Source: an uncultured Fusobacterium sp. (GTDB taxonomy: Bacteria > Fusobacteriota > Fusobacteriia > Fusobacteriales > Fusobacteriaceae). From it: a stretch of 13,705 bases of DNA. Positions 1-7,779 of this stretch are shown piece by piece. Each line of letters starts with the position of its first letter. Positions within the stretch are counted from its first letter, which is position 1. Both the position numbers and the translations under genes were made by a program. The notes under the pieces are model-generated. The model made no database searches. It saw only the letters and a list, made by a program, of their open reading frames with translations, and was not told where the DNA came from. Location: the NCBI GenBank assembly GCA_900541465.1, contig UQJY01000025.1, positions 1 to 13,705 on the forward strand. The letters run 5' to 3'.

Positions 1-56
1 AAAGAGCTGAGCAAATTAATGATTGAAAATCATCAATTTGCAACAGCCCCTTTTTT
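1..56. terminator. Hairpin terminator at left edge, possibly bidirectional
   Basis: Bases 11-23 pair with 29-41 (13 pairs, one A-C mismatch) around a TGAAA loop. The stem is extended by CTG (7-9) pairing with CAG (44-46), and six T residues follow at 51-56. On the plus strand this is a good rho-independent terminator for a gene that lies off the left edge. Read on the minus strand it begins 14 bases after the HAD stop codon and could also stop that transcript, but its U-tract on that side would lie outside the window. Confidence 0.65.
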
Positions 57-69
57 AATATAAATTTAT

Positions 70-756
70 TTAAATTTTTTCTAAAAGTTTTTCAATTTCT
101 TTTAAATCTGAAACTTCATAGTCAGGTTTTACTGATGAATTATTTTCTTCTCTCTTAGGATTAAACCAGATAGTTTTTACTCCTGTATTTGCTCCACCTT
201 GAATATCAGAAGATAAGCTGTCCCCTATAATCACTGCATTTTCCTTATTAAAATCTTCAATTCTTTCAAAACAGTGTTCAAAATATTCAACACTGGGCTT
301 ATCATAACCTATCTCTTCAGAAATAAAAATATCCTTAAAATATTTTTTTAGATTTGCACTTTTTATTCTTCCTTTTTGAACTTTTGTTATTCCGTTTGTT
401 ATTACATAAAGATTATATTTTTTACAAAGATTTTCTAAAAGCTCTTCTGCACCATTCATAAAATAATGCCCCATTGAAAGAAACTCTTCATAAGTTTTTG
501 CCGCCTCTTCAGGTGAACATTTAAAGCCGAATTCATCAAAAAGAAGTTTATATCTTCTTATCTTAAGTTCTGCCCTTGTTATTTTTTTCTGTTCAAGAAG
601 TTTCCACTGAGCAAGATTTATAACACTGTAACGGTCCAATACCTCTTTCTCAGGATTTATTCCAAGATGAACAAGAGTTTTTGTAAGAGCTATCCCTTCA
701 GCTTTTGTAAAGTCAAACAAAGTATTATCCAAATCAAATAAAACTGTTCTAATCAT
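70..756 (-). CDS. HAD-superfamily hydrolase, YjjG-type pyrimidine nucleotidase
   Basis: This is a 228-residue haloacid dehalogenase phosphatase. Motif I is DLDNT (residues 8-12; D8 is the nucleophile and D10 the acid/base). Motif II is VITNG (118-122, T120). The motif III lysine is K153 (KPS), and motif IV is GDSLSSD (178-184) with the Mg-binding aspartates. The region between motifs I and II is a helical C1 cap. DLDNTLFDF, the cap type and the length fit the YjjG/YfnB group, which dephosphorylates non-canonical and other pyrimidine nucleoside 5'-monophosphates in the cytoplasm. That assignment comes from family knowledge, and the substrate is inferred. The start is supported by TAGGAGAGGATA just before the ATG. 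It is a single gene, divergent from the sugar kinase, with no clear operon partner in the window. Another small-molecule HAD phosphatase remains possible. Confidence 0.85.
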   Translation of the reverse strand: MIRTVLFDLDNTLFDFTKAEGIALTKTLVHLGINPEKEVLDRYSVINLAQWKLLEQKKITRAELKIRRYKLLFDEFGFKCSPEEAAKTYEEFLSMGHYFMNGAEELLENLCKKYNLYVITNGITKVQKGRIKSANLKKYFKDIFISEEIGYDKPSVEYFEHCFERIEDFNKENAVIIGDSLSSDIQGGANTGVKTIWFNPKREENNSSVKPDYEVSDLKEIEKLLEKI

Positions 757-988
757 TATCCTCTCCTAAAATTTTTATATTTTCTCACAAAAATCTTATC
801 ATAAAAATTTATATATTTACAGAAATTTTGCCAAATATATTTTTTATTTTTTTAAATTCATCTCTATAAGCCTCTATACAGCCATTTCAGAGATTTTATT
901 TTTCATCTGGATATTTTATATATTTTTTCTTTTTAAACGTCTCAAAAATCATTTTACAGCTTTATAGAAGATTTTTATTTCTTCTCTG

Positions 989-997
989 TGGTATAAT
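989..997 (+). promoter_or_regulatory. Extended -10 promoter of the FGGY kinase
   Basis: TGG-TATAAT is a perfect extended -10 element (TGn plus TATAAT). No good -35 hexamer lies 16-18 bases upstream, so the extended element probably carries recognition. The start of transcription would fall near 1004, giving a leader of about 25 bases. The same TGTGGTATA core occurs in the cold-shock gene promoter at 12174-12182. The rest of 757-1016 is AT-rich. A weak TTGGCA (829-834, minus strand) could belong to a promoter for the HAD gene, but this is unsure. Confidence 0.65.
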
Positions 998-1028
998 AAA
1001 AGAAAAATATCATTTTGTGAGGTGCAGA

Positions 1029-2570
1029 ATGGAAAAATATTATATAGGTTTTGATGCAGGAACTCAAAGTGTAAAAGTTGCCGTTTATGATTTGGAAATG
1101 AATTGTCTGGCTGAAAAAGTTTCTCCCACACATCTTTACTATCCACAGGCAGGCTGGGTGGAAATGAACGTGGACGAATACCTTTCTGCTGCAAAAGAGG
1201 GAATAAAAAGCTGTGTACAGCAGTTAAAAGAAAAAGGTCTCAATCCTGACAACATAAGAGCCATATTTGGAGACGGTATTATCTGCGGTATAGCAGGAGT
1301 TGACGAAAATAACAATGCAGTTACCCCTTATATAAATTATCTTGATTCAAGAACACAGGAAGATGCAGAAAATATTTCTCAGAAAAACCTTTCTATCTGG
1401 GCTGAAGAATCTGGAAATCCAAAACCAAATTGTATGTTTCCGGCTATGACTGCCAGATGGATTTTAAAAAATAATGAAAATTTTAAAAAGCACGGGACAA
1501 AATTTGTTCATAATGCCCCTTATATTTTAAGCCATCTTGCAGGTCTTAAATCATGTGATGCTTTTATTGACTGGGGAACAATGTCCGGCTGGGGATTGGG
1601 ATTTAACGTTTACAAAAAAGAATGGTCCCAAAAACAGCTTGATATTTTAGAAATAGATAAAAAATATATGCCGAAAATTGTAAAACCTTGGGATATTATC
1701 GGAGGGCTTACAAAAGAAATGGCTGATTTCACAGGTTTGAAAGAGGGAACTCCAATATGTGCAGGAGCAGGAGATACTATGCAGTCAATGCTTAGCTGCG
1801 GTCTCATTGAAAAAAATATGGCAGCTGATGTAGCCGGAACCTGTGCCATGTTCTGTGTGTCAACTGACGGAATAAAACCAGAATTAAGCTCTGCTGAAAC
1901 AGGTCTTATATTTAACAGCGGAACTTTAGAAAATACATATTTCTACTGGGGATTTATCCGTACAGGAGGGCTGGCTCTGAGATGGTTCAGAGATAATATC
2001 TGTGATAAAACAGGTGACGATTCTTATTTTGATCTGCTTTCTGAAAAAGCTGAAGAAGTTCCGGCAGGTTCAAAAGGAGTTTTATTTCTTCCGTATCTTA
2101 CAGGAGGAAATAACGAATCCCCTGATGCCTGCGGCTGTTTTGTAAATATAACAATGGACACTGACCAAAAAACTTTATGGCGTTCTGTTCTTGAGGGAAT
2201 AGGATATGACTATATGGGAGTTACAGATATTTACAGAAAAGGGGGAGTAAATTTAAATCAGATAACTATTACCGAGGGAGGAAGCAGAAGCAGACTTTGG
2301 AATCAGATCAAATCAGACATGATAAACACAAAAGTAAAAACTTTAAAAAGTTCTGGAGGAGCAGTCCTTACAAATATTTTAACCGCTGCTTATGCTGTAG
2401 GAGATATCCCCGATTTAAAAGAAAAACTTGCTTCTCTTCTTGGAACAAAAGATATATACACACCTGACTTAAAAAATACAGATTACTACAGAAAAATTTA
2501 TACACTTCGTAAAAAAATGATTTCAGAAGAAATGAGAGAGGCTTTCAGCACTTTAAAAGAAATTAGATAG
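1029..2570 (+). CDS. FGGY-family carbohydrate kinase, xylulokinase-like
   Basis: The 513-residue protein has both FGGY domains. The N-terminal domain carries the phosphate loop DAGTQS (9-14), DSR (106-108) and the catalytic aspartate in GAGD (D249). The C-terminal domain carries LPYLTGG (354-360) and the adenosine-binding GGSRSRLW (417-424). It should phosphorylate a sugar or sugar alcohol with ATP in the cytoplasm. The pattern is closest to xylulokinases, but GDGIICG (81-87) replaces the more usual GQMHG-type substrate loop, so xylulose is not certain and a related ketose or polyol is possible. The ATG at 1029 is preferred. A GTG four codons upstream (1017) is in frame but overlaps the ribosome binding site GAGGTG (1019-1024). 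The gene stands alone with its own promoter and ends at a terminator shared with etfA. No sugar transporter or isomerase is nearby to reveal the substrate. Confidence 0.88.
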   Translation: MEKYYIGFDAGTQSVKVAVYDLEMNCLAEKVSPTHLYYPQAGWVEMNVDEYLSAAKEGIKSCVQQLKEKGLNPDNIRAIFGDGIICGIAGVDENNNAVTPYINYLDSRTQEDAENISQKNLSIWAEESGNPKPNCMFPAMTARWILKNNENFKKHGTKFVHNAPYILSHLAGLKSCDAFIDWGTMSGWGLGFNVYKKEWSQKQLDILEIDKKYMPKIVKPWDIIGGLTKEMADFTGLKEGTPICAGAGDTMQSMLSCGLIEKNMAADVAGTCAMFCVSTDGIKPELSSAETGLIFNSGTLENTYFYWGFIRTGGLALRWFRDNICDKTGDDSYFDLLSEKAEEVPAGSKGVLFLPYLTGGNNESPDACGCFVNITMDTDQKTLWRSVLEGIGYDYMGVTDIYRKGGVNLNQITITEGGSRSRLWNQIKSDMINTKVKTLKSSGGAVLTNILTAAYAVGDIPDLKEKLASLLGTKDIYTPDLKNTDYYRKIYTLRKKMISEEMREAFSTLKEIR

Positions 2571-2574
2571 AATT

Positions 2575-2601
2575 AAAAAAAGGGAGCAGTTTCCTGCTCC
2601 C
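2575..2601 (-). terminator. Intrinsic terminator of the thl-bcd-etfBA operon
   Basis: On the minus strand an 8-bp GC-rich stem, GGGAGCAG/CTGCTCCC, closes a GAAA (GNRA) tetraloop and is followed directly by seven T residues. It lies 17 bases after the etfA stop. On the plus strand the same hairpin sits 11 bases after the kinase stop but is followed by only TTGAAAAG, so it would stop kinase transcripts less efficiently. Confidence 0.92.
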
Positions 2602-2618
2602 TTGAAAAGTTATAAAGA

Positions 2619-3629
2619 CTATTTAGCTTCTATTGCTTTTTTTAATTCTTCAGCTAGTAATGGAGCTATTTTGTTAGCGTCCCCTACTATTCCTAAATCT
2701 GCTATTCCAAATATTGGAGCGTCTTTATCTTTGTTGATTGCTACGATATATTCAGATTCTTCCATACCTGCAACGTGTTGGATTGCTCCAGAAATTCCAC
2801 ATGCAAAGTAGATGTCAGGTCTAACTGTTTTACCAGTTTGTCCAACTTGTCTGTCGTGTTCAATATATCCAGCGTCAACAGCTGCTCTTGATGCAGATAC
2901 TGTTGCTCCGATTTGTTTTGCTACAGCTTCAAGTGCTGCAAAGTTTTCAGCTGAACCGATTCCTCTTCCTCCAGATACAAGTATCTTAGCTTCAGAGATA
3001 TCTACTTTGTTAGCTGTTTCTTTTACAACTTGAAGAACTTTTACTCTCATTTTTGAAGTATCTAAAGATACGTGGAAGTTTTCAACTTCTCCTTGTCTTC
3101 CTTCTTCTCTAGCTAATTTTTGCATAACTCCAGGTCTTACTGTTGACATTTGTGGTCTGTGATCTGGACATATAATTGTTGCCATTAAGTTTCCTCCGAA
3201 AGCAGGTCTTGTCATTTCAAGTCCTTTAGTTTCTTCAGAAATTTCAAGTTTTGTACAGTCTGCTGTAAGTCCTGTATTCATTCTTGAAGATACTCTTGGT
3301 GCTAAGTCTCTTCCTAATGTAGTTGCTCCGAAAAGAACTATTTCAGGTTTTTTAGCATCTATTATAGCTTTGAATACTTGAGCATATGCTTCAGTATCAT
3401 ATATAGCAAGTCTTGCATCATTTACCACTAAAACTTTATCTGCTCCATATTCTATTAAAGTTTTTGCTAAACCTTCAACATTATCTCCTATTAAAGCTGC
3501 TGTTACAGGAACGTCCAATTTTGCAGCTAATTCTTTAGCTTTTCCGATTAACTCTAAACCAACGTTTTGAATTACCCCGTCTCTTTGTTCTGCGAATACT
3601 AATATTCCTTTATAATCATTTAAATTCAT
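2619..3629 (-). CDS. etfA: Electron transfer flavoprotein subunit alpha
   Basis: This 336-residue EtfA pairs with EtfB in a soluble FAD heterodimer that passes electrons to or from acyl-CoA dehydrogenase. The N-terminal half is the Rossmann-like ETF domain. The C-terminal FAD domain shows the expected blocks: SGGRG (219-223), GYIEHDRQVGQTGK (254-267), CGISGAIQH (277-285), INKDKDAPIF (298-307) and ADLGIVGD (310-317). Length is normal for the family. The ATG is preceded by AAAAAGGAGATAGGATA. It is the last gene of the operon, 38 bases after etfB, and ends just before the strong terminator at 2575-2601. In butyrate-forming anaerobes this FAD site is the mobile electron shuttle to butyryl-CoA dehydrogenase, and that role is inferred from the gene context. 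Confidence 0.96.
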   Translation of the reverse strand: MNLNDYKGILVFAEQRDGVIQNVGLELIGKAKELAAKLDVPVTAALIGDNVEGLAKTLIEYGADKVLVVNDARLAIYDTEAYAQVFKAIIDAKKPEIVLFGATTLGRDLAPRVSSRMNTGLTADCTKLEISEETKGLEMTRPAFGGNLMATIICPDHRPQMSTVRPGVMQKLAREEGRQGEVENFHVSLDTSKMRVKVLQVVKETANKVDISEAKILVSGGRGIGSAENFAALEAVAKQIGATVSASRAAVDAGYIEHDRQVGQTGKTVRPDIYFACGISGAIQHVAGMEESEYIVAINKDKDAPIFGIADLGIVGDANKIAPLLAEELKKAIEAK

Positions 3630-3667
3630 TATCCTATCTCCTTTTTCCTAAGGTTCTCGTTATTAAA

Positions 3668-4456
3668 CTAAATAACAAACTTTTCTTTTAATTTTTCCAT
3701 AATTAAGTTAACTGCTGCTTTTGTATCAAGGTCATCAAATACTTTACCAGCTTGTTTAGCTCCCTTAGTAAATGATTTTTTAACTTTAGTTGGAGAACCA
3801 GCAAGTCCGATTACTGTTGGGTCAACAGTGATGTTGTCTGCTGTCCATACTTCAACTTCTCTATCAAAAGCTTCTACAATTCCTTTTACTCTCATGTATC
3901 TTGGAGAGTTAGCTTCTGATAAAACAGTTACTAGAGCTGGTAATTGAACGTTTACTAGATAGTATCCGTCTTCTACAACTCTTTTTATTGTTAATGAATT
4001 ATCATCTTTATTGTATTCCATTTCTTTTACATAAGACACTTGAGGTAATCCTAAGTGTTCTGCAATTTGTGGTCCAACTTGAGCTGTATCTCCGTCGATA
4101 GCTTGTCTTCCAGCTATTATTAAATCTGCTTCTACGTTTCTTAATGCAGCAGCTAGAGTATTAGAAGTTGCAAGAGTATCTGCACCTCCAAATTTTCTGT
4201 CTGTTACTAAGATTGCTCTGTCAGCACCCATTGCAAATGCTTCTCTTAAAATTGCTTCTGCTTGAGGAGGTCCCATTGTTATTACTGTTACATGAGCTCC
4301 ATATTTATCTTTTAATTTTAATGCTTCTTCTAATCCACCTTTATCGTCTGGGTTCATTATACTAGGAACTCCATCTCTGATAAGTGTTCCTTTTACTGGA
4401 TCCAATTTTATTTCAGTTGTATCTGGAACCTGTTTTATACAAACTACTATTTTCAT
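3668..4456 (-). CDS. etfB: Electron transfer flavoprotein subunit beta, probably bifurcating type
   Basis: The 262-residue EtfB starts with the classic KIVVCIKQVPDT (2-13). It also contains NPDDKGGLEEAL (36-47), MGADRAILV (76-84) with GGADTLATS (90-98), and the conserved AGRQAIDGDTAQVGPQ (115-130). In electron-bifurcating ETFs this subunit holds the FAD that takes electrons from NADH and splits them between crotonyl-CoA (through Bcd) and ferredoxin. The NPDDK-type segment, in place of the mitochondrial-type NPFCEIALEE, together with the bcd neighbour, suggests the bifurcating form (inference). The ribosome binding site is ATGGAGGATGGAAG before the ATG. It lies 49 bases after bcd and 38 before etfA, in the same operon. 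Reduced ferredoxin would feed an Rnf-type pump or hydrogenase, neither of which is in the window. Confidence 0.95.
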   Translation of the reverse strand: MKIVVCIKQVPDTTEIKLDPVKGTLIRDGVPSIMNPDDKGGLEEALKLKDKYGAHVTVITMGPPQAEAILREAFAMGADRAILVTDRKFGGADTLATSNTLAAALRNVEADLIIAGRQAIDGDTAQVGPQIAEHLGLPQVSYVKEMEYNKDDNSLTIKRVVEDGYYLVNVQLPALVTVLSEANSPRYMRVKGIVEAFDREVEVWTADNITVDPTVIGLAGSPTKVKKSFTKGAKQAGKVFDDLDTKAAVNLIMEKLKEKFVI

Positions 4457-4505
4457 CTTCCATCCTCCATATATTAATTCATATATTTTTATTTCTCATA
4501 TTGGC

Positions 4506-5651
4506 TTATTTTAAAAGATTTCCTGCAATTACCATTCTTTGAACTTCTGATGTTCCTTCATAGATTTCAGTTATCTTAGCATCTCTCATCATTCTTTCTA
4601 CTGGATATTCTCTTGTGTATCCATATCCACCATGTAGTTGAACAGCTTTAGTTGTTACTTCCATTGCTGTTTCAGCTGCGAATAATTTTGCTCTAGCTGC
4701 ATCCAATGTGTATGGTAAGTTGTTGCTTTCTCTCCAAGCTGCCTTATAAACAAGAAGTCTTGCTGCTTCTACTTTTACATCAAGGTTAGCTAATTGGAAT
4801 TGAGTATTTTGGAATTTAGCTATTGCTCTTCCAAATTGTTTTCTTTCTTTTACATATGCAATAGTTTCATCTAATGCACCTTGTGCAAGTCCTAATGCTT
4901 GAGAAGCTATTCCAATTCTTCCTCCGTCAAGAGTCATCATTGCAATTTTAAATCCTTTTCCGATTTCTCCTAATAAGTTATCTTTAGGAATTCTTGCATC
5001 TTCAAATATTAGTTCACAAGTAGATGAACCTCTAATTCCTAATTTCTTTTCTTTTTTACCAATAGAGAATCCTGGAGTTCCAGCTTCAATTATGAAAGAT
5101 GAAATTCCTTTTAATCCTTTACTTCTGTCTGTCATAGCAAATATTACATATACGTTAGCATATCCAGCATTTGTTATGAATATTTTTGAACCGTTTATTA
5201 CCCATTCTTGAGTTGCTTCGTCAAATACAGCTGTAGTTTGTTGTCCTGCAGCGTCTGTACCTGCATTTGGTTCTGTAAGTCCGAATGCTCCAAGCCACTC
5301 TCCACTAGCTAATTTTGGAAGGTATTTTTGTTTTTGAGCTTCTGTACCGAATCTAAGAATTGGCCAAGTTCCAAGTGAAGTATGAGCTGAAACAACAACT
5401 CCTGTAGTTCCACATACTCTTGATAATTCTTCAACAGCCATAGCATACATTAGGTTGTCTCCACCTGCTCCACCATATTCTTTTGGAATAGGAATTCCCA
5501 TAAGTCCTATTTCAGCCATTTTTTTAACAGTTTCTACTGGAAATCTTTCTTCTTCGTCAAGCTCTGTAGCTAAAGGTTTTACCTCTTTTTCAGCAAATTC
5601 TCTTATCATTTGTCTGAAAAGTTCATGTGTTTTAGGTATATTAAATTCCAT
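4506..5651 (-). CDS. bcd: Short-chain acyl-CoA dehydrogenase, probable butyryl-CoA dehydrogenase
   Basis: The 381-residue flavoenzyme has the normal three-part ACAD fold: helical N-domain (about 1-120), beta domain (about 121-230) and helical C-domain. Signature 1 is GAFGLTEPNAGTD (121-133), which contacts FAD. Signature 2 is QLHGGYGYTREYPVERMMRD (338-357). The catalytic base is E365 in IYEGTSEVQ (363-371), the short-chain position. In fermenters the enzyme runs in the reducing direction, crotonyl-CoA to butyryl-CoA, with EtfAB as partner. Cotranscription with etfB and etfA just downstream supports this. The start is fixed by TAGGAGGATTTATAGA before the ATG. A separate promoter at 5701-5728 and the 192-base gap to thl suggest it may also be transcribed independently. 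Another short or branched acyl-CoA substrate cannot be excluded from sequence alone. Confidence 0.93.
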   Translation of the reverse strand: MEFNIPKTHELFRQMIREFAEKEVKPLATELDEEERFPVETVKKMAEIGLMGIPIPKEYGGAGGDNLMYAMAVEELSRVCGTTGVVVSAHTSLGTWPILRFGTEAQKQKYLPKLASGEWLGAFGLTEPNAGTDAAGQQTTAVFDEATQEWVINGSKIFITNAGYANVYVIFAMTDRSKGLKGISSFIIEAGTPGFSIGKKEKKLGIRGSSTCELIFEDARIPKDNLLGEIGKGFKIAMMTLDGGRIGIASQALGLAQGALDETIAYVKERKQFGRAIAKFQNTQFQLANLDVKVEAARLLVYKAAWRESNNLPYTLDAARAKLFAAETAMEVTTKAVQLHGGYGYTREYPVERMMRDAKITEIYEGTSEVQRMVIAGNLLK

Positions 5652-5700
5652 TCTATAAATCCTCCTATTGATTTTTTGCTAAACTTTATTAATTATCATT

Positions 5701-5728
5701 TTTATAATAAACGTGTATGCAAAATCAA
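5701..5728 (-). promoter_or_regulatory. Candidate internal promoter for bcd-etfB-etfA
   Basis: On the minus strand TTGATT (5723-5728) and TATAAA (5701-5706) are separated by 16 bases, with a predicted start near 5694 and a 43-base leader to bcd. This would let bcd-etfBA be expressed apart from thl. The background is very AT-rich, so the match is only moderate evidence. Confidence 0.4.
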
Positions 5729-5784
5729 TTTATTTTTTATATTATTTATATTTTTTAAAAATGATTTTATATTTATGCTTAATT

Positions 5785-5833
5785 TTCAACAATAGCTTAC
5801 CAGCATTTTTTCAACTGATAAGCTATTATTGAA
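5785..5833. other. Long stem-loop between thl and bcd
   Basis: Bases 5785-5799 pair with 5819-5833 (15 pairs, one C-A mismatch). The stem continues inside with CAG (5801-5803) and CTG (5815-5817) around an 11-base loop. It starts 11 bases after the thiolase stop codon on the minus strand. A T-rich tract follows only in the plus-strand reading, so as a minus-strand terminator it lacks a proper U-tract. It could partly stop or protect the thl transcript and so set the thl:bcd ratio. Confidence 0.55.
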
Positions 5834-5843
5834 TTATTTTTTA

Positions 5844-7052
5844 TTATTTGTTTCTTTTTAAGATAACTGCTACTGACATTCCTCCACCAATACATAGAGT
5901 TGCTAGTCCGTAAGTTAAATCTCTTTTTTCCATTTCATAAGCAAGAGTTGTTAGAATTCTGTTTCCAGATGCTCCGATAGGATGTCCTAAAGCAATTGCT
6001 CCTCCGTTAACGTTAGTTCTTTCTAACATCCATTCTTTTGTTACTCCGTGTTCCTCACAAACTTCTCTTAAAACTCCAAGAGATTGAGCTGCGAATGCTT
6101 CGTTTAATTCAAATAATTCAATATCTGTTATTTTTAATCCTGCTTTTTTCAATACGTCTCTGATTCCAGGAACTGGTCCAAGTCCCATGTATGCTGGGTC
6201 TACTCCACCTTGTCCAACTGCATATATTTCAGCCATTGGTTTTAAGTTGTATTTAGCTACTGCTTCTTCAGATGCAAGTAATGCTGCAGATGCTCCGTCG
6301 TTTAATCCAGAAGCGTTTCCTGCTGTAACTGTTCCATCTTTTTTGAATGCAGTTCTTAATTTAGCAAGAATTTCAGGAGTTGATTTTCTGTTAGGATGTT
6401 CGTCTCTAGCAAATAGAACATCTTGTTTTTTAATTTTTACAGGAACTGGAACTATTTCATCATCAAATCTTCCAGAATCAACTGCTGCTATTGCTTTTCT
6501 TTGAGAATTCATAGCAAATTCATCTTGTTCTTCTCTTGTAATTCCATATTTTTCAGCAATATTTTCTGCTGTAATTCCCATATGATATTCATGGAAAGCA
6601 TCTGTTAATCCATCAGATACCATGTGGTCTACTAATTTTATATCTCCCATTTTGAATCCACTTCTAACTGATGCTGGTAATACGAATCCTGCTTGAGACA
6701 TTGATTCAACTCCTCCAGCTATTATTAAGTTAGATTGTCCAGATTTAATTTCACAGTAAGCTAAGTAAACTGATTTTAATCCAGAACCACAAATCATATT
6801 TACTGAATATCCAGGAACTTCTTGAGGAACTCCTGCTTTTATAGCAGATTGTCTTCCAATTCCTTGTCTATGTCCTGCACATAATACGTTACCCATTACT
6901 ACTTCATCTAAGTCCGCAGGATTAATTCCTGATTCTTCTATTACTTTTTTTACAACTAATGCTCCTAAATCACCAGGTTTTACATCTTTTAAACTTCCTA
7001 AGAAACTTCCGATTGGTGTTCTTTTTGCTGTTACTAAATAAACTTTTGACAT
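5844..7052 (-). CDS. thlA: Acetyl-CoA acetyltransferase (biosynthetic thiolase)
   Basis: The 402-residue thiolase condenses two acetyl-CoA to acetoacetyl-CoA, the entry step to butyrate. The catalytic residues are in place: nucleophile C88 in NMICGSG (85-91), H357 in NGGAIALGHPIGASG (349-363) and C387 in LCIGGG (386-391), plus NEAFA (317-321). The length and the GHPIGASG and CIGGG blocks are those of AtoB/ThlA rather than of degradative long-chain thiolases. The ribosome binding site is TAGGAGGAAAATA before the ATG. It is the first gene of a minus-strand operon with bcd, etfB and etfA, and has its own strong promoter (7172-7200). A leader of about 113 bases separates promoter and start codon. 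The middle pathway genes (hbd, crt) are absent here and must be elsewhere if the pathway is complete. Confidence 0.96.
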   Translation of the reverse strand: MSKVYLVTAKRTPIGSFLGSLKDVKPGDLGALVVKKVIEESGINPADLDEVVMGNVLCAGHRQGIGRQSAIKAGVPQEVPGYSVNMICGSGLKSVYLAYCEIKSGQSNLIIAGGVESMSQAGFVLPASVRSGFKMGDIKLVDHMVSDGLTDAFHEYHMGITAENIAEKYGITREEQDEFAMNSQRKAIAAVDSGRFDDEIVPVPVKIKKQDVLFARDEHPNRKSTPEILAKLRTAFKKDGTVTAGNASGLNDGASAALLASEEAVAKYNLKPMAEIYAVGQGGVDPAYMGLGPVPGIRDVLKKAGLKITDIELFELNEAFAAQSLGVLREVCEEHGVTKEWMLERTNVNGGAIALGHPIGASGNRILTTLAYEMEKRDLTYGLATLCIGGGMSVAVILKRNK

Positions 7053-7171
7053 TATTTTCCTCCTATCACGTTTTATTTTAAACTTATTTTATTTTTCATT
7101 TTTATAATATGAACTAAAAATGTTTTTTTTGCAGTTAAAAAATATTATTTTTGCATGCTCTATTTATCTTT

Positions 7172-7200
7172 GTTATACTTTGTTGGCAAAAATAAGTCAA
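7172..7200 (-). promoter_or_regulatory. Sigma-70-type promoter of thl operon
   Basis: On the minus strand TTGACT (7195-7200) and TATAAC (7172-7177) are separated by exactly 17 bases. Each differs from consensus by one base. Transcription would start near 7165, about 113 bases before the thiolase ATG. One palindrome of the ATGATAA family lies only 25 bases upstream of the -35 box. Confidence 0.8.
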
Positions 7201-7225
7201 GCACTACATTTTTAAAAAGTGATTT

Positions 7226-7244
7226 ATGATAAGTTTTTTATCAT
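7226..7244. promoter_or_regulatory. Palindrome ATGATAA-N5-TTATCAT, copy 1
   Basis: Two perfect 7-base arms (7226-7232 and 7238-7244) are spaced by GTTTT. It sits just upstream of the thl -35 box, a typical place for an activator or an overlapping repressor. Arm sequence and spacing are repeated exactly at 7466-7484. Confidence 0.6.
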
Positions 7245-7394
7245 TTTTTGATTAAATTTTATCACTCTCTATACAAGATTTTTTAAAAAAATAATTTCAC
7301 CCCATTATTATACTCAAATTATAGTCCAAAATCTCTTATTTTAAAAATATATTCTATATATCTTTTTTAATTTCTTAAAAAAATTTTATATTTT

Positions 7395-7412
7395 TGATAA
7401 ATTTTTAATCAT
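7395..7412. promoter_or_regulatory. Degenerate copy of the ATGATAA palindrome
   Basis: TGATAA (7395-7400), five bases, then TAATCAT (7406-7412). The spacing is the same as in copies 1 and 2, with one mismatch in the right arm. Given the base composition it may be a chance match. Confidence 0.3.
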
Positions 7413-7463
7413 CATTTTTTATATATTATTTTTTATATATTTATAAACATTTTTAAAAAAATT

Positions 7464-7486
7464 AAATGATAAACATTTTATCATTT
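7464..7486. promoter_or_regulatory. Palindrome ATGATAA-N5-TTATCAT, copy 2
   Basis: A perfect inverted repeat of 10 bases, AAATGATAAA (7464-7473) and TTTATCATTT (7477-7486), around CAT. Its core (7466-7484) has the same arms and the same five-base spacing as copy 1. It lies far from both flanking start codons (412 bases from thl, 363 from the exporter operon), which fits looping or cooperative binding by one regulator. Confidence 0.6.
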
Positions 7487-7779
7487 TTATTATTTTTTTA
7501 ATTTTTTTGGCAGTTTTTTTATATTTTTTTAATTTTTTAAACCATTTTATTTGGAAAATTTTTTAATTTTTTTCATGTTATTTTCTTTCATAAATTATTT
7601 TTTCAGAAAAAAATTACATTTTTCTGACATTTTTAATTATTTTTCATATTTTTTACATGAAAGTCTTTTATTTTCAATGTAATTTTACACTATTTTTACA
7701 TAAAAAAATTATACACAATTTCCATTAAAATATATTAGAATATAGATAATTACTTAAAAAATTTTTTCAGCTCAGATGT

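Noticed and set aside
1017..1028. Earlier GTG start for the FGGY kinase
   Set aside because: The four extra codons consist of the ribosome binding site GAGGTG itself. The ATG at 1029 has correct spacing, and the protein then begins like its family.
1610..1849. Minus-strand 79-codon frame inside the kinase
   Set aside because: It is the mirror of a well-supported coding region and has no ribosome binding site. The same holds for the other long frames opposite the etf, bcd, thl and exporter genes.
5610..5795. Plus-strand 61-codon frame across the bcd start
   Set aside because: It overlaps the bcd start region and its promoter, has AT-driven composition and no ribosome binding site.
7500..7720. 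Replication origin or phage attachment site in the T-rich spacer
   Set aside because: No DnaA-box cluster, iterons or direct repeats were visible. The stretch is simply T-rich.
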